This document shows, piece by piece, positions 1 through 5,300 of a stretch of DNA of 5,907 nt. The notes beneath the pieces were generated by a model. It had not been told where the DNA came from. It worked only from the letters and a program-made list of their open reading frames with translations, and searched no databases. The stretch lies in the NCBI GenBank assembly GCA_903881065.1, contig CAIRRW010000438.1:1-5907 (forward strand). The letters are read 5' to 3'. Made by a program: the position numbers and the translations under genes. This stretch comes from an uncultured Bacteroidota bacterium. Lineage in GTDB: Bacteria > Bacteroidota > Bacteroidia > 2-12-FULL-35-15. Within the stretch, counting starts at the first letter, position 1. Each line of letters starts with the position of its first letter.

Positions 1-2
1 AA

Positions 3-59
3 AAAATAAAAGAAAAAAAGATACCGCGTGTGGGCGGGGAGGAACTTGATGTATGGTAG
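3..59 (+). CDS. Possible C-terminal end of an upstream gene (weak)
   Basis: Frame 3 is open from the window edge to a TAG at 57-59 and reads KIKEKKIPRVGGEELDVW. The stretch around 24-60 is clearly richer in G than the AT-rich leader after it, which would fit a coding end followed by an intergenic region. The product cannot be recognised from 18 residues. Frame 1 is also open from 10 to a TAA at 91-93, so the choice of frame is uncertain, and the stretch may not be coding at all. If it is real, the upstream gene lies on the same strand and ends about 175 bases before moxR. Confidence 0.2.
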   Translation, partial: KIKEKKIPRVGGEELDVW

Positions 60-130
60 GATGGTGATTCGCCAAAATGAAAATTACACGTAAAAATGAT
101 TTCTTAAAAAAATTTAAAACGAATATTAGG

Positions 131-146
131 TTAACAATTTTTAACA
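131..146 (+). repeat. TTAACA direct repeat, one helical turn apart
   Basis: TTAACA occurs at 131-136 and again at 141-146, with exactly 10 bp from start to start and AATT-rich sequence between. Both copies lie just upstream of the predicted -33 element. Two identical hexamers on the same face of the helix at an activator-like position could be a regulator site. The local sequence is AT-rich, so chance is possible, and no regulator can be named. Confidence 0.35.
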
Positions 147-156
147 GCTAAACAAG

Positions 157-185
157 TTGAATTTATTGATTGGGACGTACTTTTG
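157..185 (+). promoter_or_regulatory. Bacteroidetes-type promoter for the moxR-bat operon
   Basis: TACTTTTG at 178-185 matches the Bacteroidetes -7 consensus TAnnTTTG at every fixed position. An upstream GTTG at 156-159 matches three of four bases of the -33 TTTG element. The spacer of 18 bases (160-177) is close to the usual length of about 19. Transcription would begin near 190-193, giving a leader of roughly 45 nt before the moxR ATG. This is the only good promoter seen upstream of the cluster, and the short gaps between later genes suggest it serves the whole operon. The site is inferred from the consensus only. Confidence 0.7.
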
Positions 186-202
186 CACTCGTTAAAATCT
201 GA

Positions 203-217
203 AGTAAATAATTTACT
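203..217. promoter_or_regulatory. 15-bp palindrome in the moxR leader
   Basis: AGTAAAT (203-209) and ATTTACT (211-217) are perfect inverted copies around a single central A. The site lies about 12-25 bases after the predicted transcription start and ends 17 bases before the moxR ATG. As DNA it could bind a dimeric repressor. As RNA it could form only a 6-bp, mostly A-U stem with a TAA loop, which would be weak. The AT-rich context makes chance occurrence quite possible. Confidence 0.3.
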
Positions 218-234
218 AATAAACATAAAAAACA

Positions 235-1221
235 ATGACTGATATAAAAGAATTAAACGAACGAATTCAGCGCGAATCTGCTTTTGTTGACTTGCTTACT
301 TTGGAAATGGACAAGGTAATTGTAGGACAAAAATATATGGTGGAACGACTGCTGATTGGCTTGCTGTCGAACGGGCATATTCTGCTGGAAGGTGTGCCCG
401 GATTGGCTAAAACACTTGCAATAAAATCGCTGGCTAATACTATTCATGCTAACTTCAGCCGTATTCAGTTTACGCCTGATTTGTTGCCTGCCGATTTGAT
501 TGGTACAATGATTTATAGTCAGAAAAAGGAAGAGTTTACTGTGAAACACGGTCCGATATTCGCGAATTTTATTTTGGCGGATGAGATTAACCGTGCTCCG
601 GCAAAGGTGCAAAGTGCTTTGCTTGAAGCAATGCAGGAGAAACAGGTAACGATAGGTGAACAGACTTTCAAGTTGCCGAATCCGTTTTTGGTACTTGCTA
701 CACAAAATCCTATTGAGCAGGAAGGTACGTATCCATTGCCTGAAGCGCAGGTTGACCGTTTTATGTTGAAGGTAGTTATCGGCTATCCTAACAAAGAGGA
801 TGAGCGCAAAATTATCCGTCAGAACCTTGCTGCTGAATATCCATCAGTGAATCAGATTTTGAAAACAGATGATATTTTGAATGCCCGCAAAGTGGTGAAA
901 GACGTATATATGGATGAGAAAATTGAGAAATACATTGTTGATATTGTGTTTGCGACTCGTTTTCCGGCTGAATATAAACTGAACAAATTTGCAGGATTGA
1001 TAAGCTTCGGTGGTTCGCCACGTGCAAGTATCAACCTTGCGATGGCTGCAAAGGCTTATGCTTTCATCAAACGCAGAGGGTATGTGATACCTGAAGATGT
1101 TCGTGCAATTTGTACTGATGTGCTGCGTCACCGTATTGGCTTGACCTACGAGGCGGAAGCAGAAAATATCACTTCAGAGAATATTATTAGTGAAATATTA
1201 AATACGATAGAAGTACCTTAG
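235..1221 (+). CDS. moxR: MoxR family AAA+ ATPase
   Basis: This is a MoxR-type AAA+ ATPase of 328 residues, a usual length for the family. It is a cytosolic protein with no signal peptide or membrane segment. Visible motifs in order are Walker A GVPGLAKT (53-60), Walker B ILADEINR (113-120) followed by the family-typical APAKVQSALLEAMQE, sensor 1 ATQNP (155-159), a candidate arginine finger at R175 in EAQVDRF, and sensor 2 GGSPRAS (259-265). All catalytic residues are present. MoxR ATPases are thought to act as chaperones or remodelling factors for VWA-domain proteins, and three such candidates are encoded directly downstream. The ATG at 235 is chosen because it sits about 45 nt after a good promoter, in an A-rich leader with no Shine-Dalgarno site, and yields a typical MoxR N-terminus. 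The gene leads the operon. The exact substrate is inferred from context. Confidence 0.96.
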   Translation: MTDIKELNERIQRESAFVDLLTLEMDKVIVGQKYMVERLLIGLLSNGHILLEGVPGLAKTLAIKSLANTIHANFSRIQFTPDLLPADLIGTMIYSQKKEEFTVKHGPIFANFILADEINRAPAKVQSALLEAMQEKQVTIGEQTFKLPNPFLVLATQNPIEQEGTYPLPEAQVDRFMLKVVIGYPNKEDERKIIRQNLAAEYPSVNQILKTDDILNARKVVKDVYMDEKIEKYIVDIVFATRFPAEYKLNKFAGLISFGGSPRASINLAMAAKAYAFIKRRGYVIPEDVRAICTDVLRHRIGLTYEAEAENITSENIISEILNTIEVP

Positions 1222-1229
1222 TAAAATTC

Positions 1230-1286
1230 ACCACTAAGTCACTCAGACCACTTAGATAATCTTAGTGAACTTAGTGTCTTAGTGGT
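1230..1286. repeat. 57-nt imperfect palindrome between moxR and the DUF58 gene
   Basis: Arms 1230-1255 and 1261-1286 are inverted copies that pair at 21 of 26 positions around a 5-base loop, ATAAT. The outer 9 bp are perfect (ACCACTAAG with CTTAGTGGT). Within each arm the unit CACTTAG/CTTAGTG recurs, so the element also has internal direct repetition. It starts 8 bases after the moxR stop. From memory, TTAGTGTCTTAGTGGT-like sequences recur between genes in environmental Bacteroidetes, which would make this an interspersed repeat. In the transcript it would form a long hairpin just ahead of the DUF58 start. It lacks a following U-tract, so it does not look like an intrinsic terminator. Confidence 0.8.
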
Positions 1287-1299
1287 AAAAATTATCCCT

Positions 1300-2163
1300 G
1301 TGGAAACATCAGAATTACTAAAGAAAGTCAGAAAAATTGAGATTAAAACACGTGGTCTCTCCAACCAGATATTTTCGGGGGAGTACCATAGTGCGTTTAA
1401 GGGTAGAGGTATGACTTTTAGTGAGGTTCGGGAATATCAACCGGGTGATGATATTCGTTCGATTGACTGGAATGTGACGGCGAGATTTAATACCCCTTTC
1501 GTAAAAGTGTTTGAAGAGGAGCGCGAAATGACGGTGATGCTGCTGGTGGATGTGAGTGCTTCGGGCGAATTCGGAACACAAAAACAATTGAAACAAGAGT
1601 TGATTACAGAGCTTTGTGCAGTGCTTGCTTTTTCTTCGATACAGAATAATGATAAGATTGGAATTATTTTCTTTACTGATAAAATAGAGAAATTTATTCC
1701 GCCGAAGAAAGGTAAAAGTCACGTGTTGCGTATCATTCGCGACTTGATAGAATTTAAACCGGAGCATAAAAAAACAAATATTGAGCTTGCTTTAAAATAC
1801 CTGACCGGTGTAATTAAAAAGAGAAGTATCGCTTTTATTATCTCCGATTTTATGGATGATAACTTTACTGATGCATTGAAAATTGCAAATAAAAAACATG
1901 ATTTGATTGCCCTTCGTATTTATGATAAACGTGAGCAGGAGCTGCCGAATGTAGGGTTGGTGAAATTTGTGGATGCCGAAACAGGAACAATAAAATGGAT
2001 TGACACTGCTGATAAAAGTGTACGTACTCATTTTGCTGCTTCTGCAAAAAGACGTGAAGCAAATTTGAAAGAAGCATTTAATAGAAGTGGTGTAGATACT
2101 GCAAACATTAATACTGCAGAGTCGTATATTCAGCCGCTTACTAATTTATTTAAGAGAAGATAA
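1300..2163 (+). CDS. DUF58 domain protein (VWA-like fold)
   Basis: This DUF58 protein has 287 residues from GTG 1300. An in-frame GTG at 1282 adds six residues but lies inside the arm of the palindrome. As I recall, Bacteroidetes homologues begin METxxLLKKVRKIEIKTRG, which corresponds to translation from 1300. The DUF58 signature covers residues about 35-75 and includes GRGMTFSEVREYQPGDD and IDWNVTARF. A VWA-like domain follows with a MIDAS-type DVSAS (84-88), a candidate Thr at 159 and IISDF with Asp 183. There is no signal peptide or strong membrane segment, so it is probably cytosolic. Genes of this family sit next to moxR very often, and the product is a likely MoxR partner. The biochemical role is unknown. 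The C-terminus (NLFKRR) is complete. Confidence 0.93.
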   Translation: METSELLKKVRKIEIKTRGLSNQIFSGEYHSAFKGRGMTFSEVREYQPGDDIRSIDWNVTARFNTPFVKVFEEEREMTVMLLVDVSASGEFGTQKQLKQELITELCAVLAFSSIQNNDKIGIIFFTDKIEKFIPPKKGKSHVLRIIRDLIEFKPEHKKTNIELALKYLTGVIKKRSIAFIISDFMDDNFTDALKIANKKHDLIALRIYDKREQELPNVGLVKFVDAETGTIKWIDTADKSVRTHFAASAKRREANLKEAFNRSGVDTANINTAESYIQPLTNLFKRR

Positions 2164-2164
2164 A

Positions 2165-2200
2165 AAGTACAAAGTATCAAGTATAATGTATTATGATACT
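2165..2200. repeat. Heptamer repeat with short inverted repeat
   Basis: AGTAC/AGTAT recurs at 2166, 2173 and 2180, an exact 7-base period (AGTACAA, AGTATCA, AGTATAA). AGTATCA at 2173-2179 is also repeated in inverted form as TGATACT at 2194-2200. The element fills most of the 57-base gap between the DUF58 stop and the next gene. It is the same heptamer family as the copy at 5273-5300. No promoter or U-tract is associated with it. Confidence 0.6.
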
Positions 2201-2220
2201 ATAATGAGAAGAAAAGAGAA

Positions 2221-3213
2221 ATGAAATTGAGAATAAAAAATATAAAGTTAATACCTGCAGCATTGTTGTTGTGTGCATTTATATTTATTTCGTTTTCAAC
2301 TTCTGCACAGGAAATAAAAGCTACTGCTACACTTGACAGCAATACTATTAAGATTGGTCAGCAGGTAAAATTGAAACTTAGCATTCAATATAAAGTTGAC
2401 AATGGCAAACAAGTAAAAATTCAATGGCCGGAAATAGCTGATACGCTTCGCAAAGAGGTAGAAGTGGTTAGTCAGTCGAAGCTGGATACACTTGTTCCTG
2501 ATAAAAATAATCCATTCCAGTTTATACAATCCAAAACACTTTACATTACTTCTTTTGATTCAGGATATTGGGCAATTGCTCCTTTGAAATTTATGGTAAA
2601 TGGTGATACTAATGGTGTTTATACGGAACCATTGTTGTTGCACGTTGGCGGAATGTCAGTAGATACAACGATTGCAATAAAAGATATCAAGCCGCCATTT
2701 GCCCAGGATTACTCATTTGTTGATTGGCTAAAGGATAATATGTATGTGGTATGGGGCACACTGATTGCTATACTTGTAATAATAATAGTTATTTATCTGG
2801 TGCGAAGATTCAGAAAGGTGGAGCAACCAATGGTCTCAGTGAATGTGCCAAAAATACCTGCACATATCATTGCTTATGAGAAGCTGGAAAAACTGAAAGG
2901 AGAGAAACTTTGGCAGGAAGGCAAGCTGAAATTATATTATAGTTCGTTGACTGATATAGTGCGTGAATACATTGAGAATCGCTTTAAAATACAGGCATTG
3001 GAACAAACAACAGATGAAATATTATACGGCTTCCGCAATGTTGCAATTGATGAAGAAAGTAAAACAAAATTGAAACAGGTATTGATTTTATCGGACTTGG
3101 TGAAGTTTGCAAAGGAGCAACCTACACCAACTGAAAATGAAACGTGCCTTGAAAACAGTTATGCTTTTATCAGCGGAACTAAAAAAGACGAAGAATTAAA
3201 TCCTAATAAATAA
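2221..3213 (+). CDS. BatD-like exported protein with one membrane anchor
   Basis: The product has 330 residues. Residues 1-29 form a signal peptide (KLRIKNIKL basic region, hydrophobic core, cleavage near TSA|QE). Residues 30-160 read as a beta-rich periplasmic domain like those of BatD proteins, with TLDSNTIKIGQQVKLKLSIQY near the start and YITSFDSGYWAIAPLKF later. A strong membrane helix spans about 175-195 and is followed by RRFRK. Residues 212-320 form a cytosolic helical domain that resembles the DUF4381-type region in many moxR clusters (AYEKLEKLKGEKLW, then YYSSLTDIVREYIENRF). The start at ATG 2221 is preceded by a purine-rich AGAAAAGAGAA stretch. The gene sits between the DUF58 and BatA genes. 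It is shorter than full BatD and should not be confused with the BatD expected downstream. The family assignment is inferred by eye. Confidence 0.75.
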   Translation: MKLRIKNIKLIPAALLLCAFIFISFSTSAQEIKATATLDSNTIKIGQQVKLKLSIQYKVDNGKQVKIQWPEIADTLRKEVEVVSQSKLDTLVPDKNNPFQFIQSKTLYITSFDSGYWAIAPLKFMVNGDTNGVYTEPLLLHVGGMSVDTTIAIKDIKPPFAQDYSFVDWLKDNMYVVWGTLIAILVIIIVIYLVRRFRKVEQPMVSVNVPKIPAHIIAYEKLEKLKGEKLWQEGKLKLYYSSLTDIVREYIENRFKIQALEQTTDEILYGFRNVAIDEESKTKLKQVLILSDLVKFAKEQPTPTENETCLENSYAFISGTKKDEELNPNK

Positions 3214-3222
3214 GAATAAACT

Positions 3223-4233
3223 GTGTTTGATTTTTTCAACGATATAACTTTTGCGAATAAGGAATTATTCTGGTTGATGCTGCTACTCCCAGCTATTGCG
3301 GGATGGTACATCTGGAAGAATAAAACATATACTGCGGAATTAAAAGTATCGACAATAAGCGGATTTGATGGAATAAAAAAATCAGTAAAACAATATTTCC
3401 GTCACGTAGGAATTGTTTTAAGGTTGCTTGCAATTGCTTTGATAATAGTTGTTTTGGCACGCCCCCAATCACGCTCCAGTTTTAAGGATGTAAAAACGGA
3501 AGGTATTGATATTGTAATCTGCCTTGATATTTCGGGCAGTATGTTATCAAAAGATTTTAAGCCAAACCGGATAGAAGCAGCGAAAGAAGTAGCACAGGAT
3601 TTCATTGACAGCCGCCCGAATGACAGAATTGGGTTGGTAATATTCAGTGGGGAAAGCTTTACGCAGTGCCCGTTGACAACAGACCATGCGGTATTAAAAA
3701 ACTTATTTGCAGGAATACATACAGGGATGGTTGCAGATGGAACAGCGATAGGAAACGGACTAGCAACAGCTGTTTCAAGAGTAAAAGACAGCAAAGCAAA
3801 AAGCAAGGTAGTGATATTATTGACTGATGGTGTGAATAACCAAGGTTCAGTTGCGCCACTTACTGCTGCAGAAATTGCAAAAGCATTTGGAGTACGTGTA
3901 TATGATGTTGGAATAGGAACTATGGGCAAAGCCCTTGCTCCTATTGCAATGTATCCTGATGGAAGTTATCAGTACGGATATGTGGATGTGCAGATTGATG
4001 AAAAAACACTTGGAGAAATTGCCGACATGACCGGCGGAAAATATTTCCGTGCTACGGATAATGACAAACTGAAAAGCATTTATAAAGAGATTGACAGATT
4101 GGAGAAAACAATTTTTGAAGAGAAGAATTTCACTAATAAAGCAGAGCATTTTTTACCATTTGCTATTGGTGCAGCTTTGCTATTGCTGGCTGAATTTTTA
4201 TTGAGAAACATATTATTAAAAAGCATTCCGTAA
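3223..4233 (+). CDS. batA: BatA: VWA-domain membrane protein
   Basis: The product is a 336-residue VWA protein of the BatA/BatB type. Membrane helices are at about 14-31, 62-79 and 309-329, with the VWA domain (about 94-290) between the second and third. The MIDAS site is complete: DISGS (102-106), Thr 174 in DGTAIG, and Asp 202 in TDG. The start is GTG 3223, 9 bases after the upstream stop. This start yields MFDFFNDITFANKELFWL, which fits the N-terminus expected of BatA homologues, whereas the next ATG would cut into the first membrane helix. BatA proteins have been linked to aerotolerance in Bacteroides fragilis, but the molecular function is not established. The next gene begins 3 bases after the stop, so translation is probably coupled. 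Confidence 0.9.
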   Translation: MFDFFNDITFANKELFWLMLLLPAIAGWYIWKNKTYTAELKVSTISGFDGIKKSVKQYFRHVGIVLRLLAIALIIVVLARPQSRSSFKDVKTEGIDIVICLDISGSMLSKDFKPNRIEAAKEVAQDFIDSRPNDRIGLVIFSGESFTQCPLTTDHAVLKNLFAGIHTGMVADGTAIGNGLATAVSRVKDSKAKSKVVILLTDGVNNQGSVAPLTAAEIAKAFGVRVYDVGIGTMGKALAPIAMYPDGSYQYGYVDVQIDEKTLGEIADMTGGKYFRATDNDKLKSIYKEIDRLEKTIFEEKNFTNKAEHFLPFAIGAALLLLAEFLLRNILLKSIP

Positions 4234-4236
4234 ATA

Positions 4237-5274
4237 ATGTATCAGTTAGAACATAAATTTTATTTATATGCTTTGGGCTTGATTCCTTTGTTCATACTTA
4301 TTTACCTGTTGGTGAATATCTGGAGGAAACGAGCATTGAAAAATTATGGTGATATGACTGTTATTCAACAGTTGTTTCCTGATGTTTCAACAGCTAAACG
4401 ATTCTGGAAATTTGTTCTGTTTACAACCGCATTTACCTTTTTAATTATAGGAATAGTAAATCCTCAGGTTGGAACTAAACTGGAAGAAGTAAAAAGAAAA
4501 GGTGCTGATTTGATGATTTGTCTGGATATATCAAACAGTATGAAAGCGGAAGATTTACAACCGAACAGACTGGAAAAAGCCAAACAAGCGATTTCTAAAT
4601 TGCTGGATAAATTAGAAGGTGATCGGATTGGAATAGTTGTGTTTGCAGGACAGGCATATGTTCAGTTGCCGATAACTACTGATTATTCCGCTGCGAAATT
4701 ATTTCTTGAAAGTATCAATACAGATTTAATTCCGACACAAGGAACTGATATTGGCGGAGCAATTGATTTGGCCGTTGAGTCATTTGGCAAAGATGTAGGA
4801 AAAAATAAAGCGATTGTAATTATAACGGACGGAGAGGATCATGAAGAAGGTGCTGTGAAAGCAGCGGCAGCAGCAGCAGAGAAGGGAATTGTAATTCACA
4901 CTATCGGGATGGGTTCGGTGGAAGGTGCTCCAATACCTGTGTACAAGGGAACAGTACGTGAAGGATTCAGAAAAGATAAAGAAGGAAATACGATTGTTAC
5001 CAAATTAAATGAACAGGCTTTGCAGGAAATTTCGGCTGCAGCAAATGGAATATTTGTAAGAGCTTCGAACTCAGATGCCGGCTTAAACAATGTACTGGAG
5101 GCGGTTAATAAATTAGAGAAAAAACAATTTGACAGTAAAATGTACAGTGATTATGAAGACCGATTTCAATGGTTTATTTCTGCTGCATTGTTACTATTGA
5201 TTATTGAAACATTTTTATCAGAAAGAAAAAGCAAGTTGTATCAACGCTTAAATTTATTTGGAAATGATAAATAG
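4237..5274 (+). CDS. batB: BatB: VWA-domain membrane protein
   Basis: This is the second VWA membrane protein, with 345 residues and the same plan as its neighbour: membrane helices at about 11-27, 56-74 and 311-326. The VWA domain has a complete MIDAS site: DISNS (97-101), Thr 170 in GTDIGG, and Asp 198 in TDGED. The similarity to BatA across the VWA domain (for example QPNRLEKAKQA against KPNRIEAAKEV) points to an old tandem duplication. It differs by a basic cytosolic tail after the last helix (SERKSKLYQRLNLFGNDK) and by an insert after the MIDAS Asp region containing APIPVYKGTVREGF. The ATG at 4237 follows the batA stop by 3 bases. BatA and BatB probably act together in the inner membrane. 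The batC reading frame starts at or within 12 bases of this stop. Confidence 0.9.
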   Translation: MYQLEHKFYLYALGLIPLFILIYLLVNIWRKRALKNYGDMTVIQQLFPDVSTAKRFWKFVLFTTAFTFLIIGIVNPQVGTKLEEVKRKGADLMICLDISNSMKAEDLQPNRLEKAKQAISKLLDKLEGDRIGIVVFAGQAYVQLPITTDYSAAKLFLESINTDLIPTQGTDIGGAIDLAVESFGKDVGKNKAIVIITDGEDHEEGAVKAAAAAAEKGIVIHTIGMGSVEGAPIPVYKGTVREGFRKDKEGNTIVTKLNEQALQEISAAANGIFVRASNSDAGLNNVLEAVNKLEKKQFDSKMYSDYEDRFQWFISAALLLLIIETFLSERKSKLYQRLNLFGNDK

Positions 5275-5300
5275 TATGAAGTATGAAGTATTAAGTATTA
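5273..5300. repeat. Four perfect heptamer units at the batB/batC junction
   Basis: AGTATGA, AGTATGA, AGTATTA and AGTATTA follow one another without gap at 5273, 5280, 5287 and 5294. The first unit contains two bases of the batB stop codon and the ATG at 5276. The array is translated as the beginning of BatC (MKYEVLSI). It belongs to the same AGTATNA family as the repeat at 2165-2200. Confidence 0.8.

Noticed and set aside
10..93. Frame 1 reading RYRVWAGRNLMYGRMVIRQNENYT before a TAA
   Set aside because: It looks somewhat protein-like, but a TAA at 7-9 closes the frame upstream, so it cannot be the end of a longer gene without a frameshift. Frame 3 is the better, though still weak, candidate.
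253..705. Open frame of 150 codons on the minus strand within moxR
   Set aside because: It is antisense to a gene with complete AAA+ motifs, its translation has no recognisable domain, and it has no promoter or spacing of its own.
1230..1286. Intrinsic terminator between moxR and the DUF58 gene
   Set aside because: The stem is long and not GC-rich, and no run of T follows it (the next bases are AAAAATTATCC). The downstream gene has no promoter of its own that I can see.
1318..1767. Minus-strand open frame within the DUF58 gene
   Set aside because: It overlaps the conserved DUF58 signature on the other strand, and its translation resembles no protein family I know.
3402..3929. Open frame of 175 codons on the minus strand within batA
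   Set aside because: It mirrors the VWA coding region, is rich in residues expected from reversed codons, and shows no motif. It is a shadow of batA.
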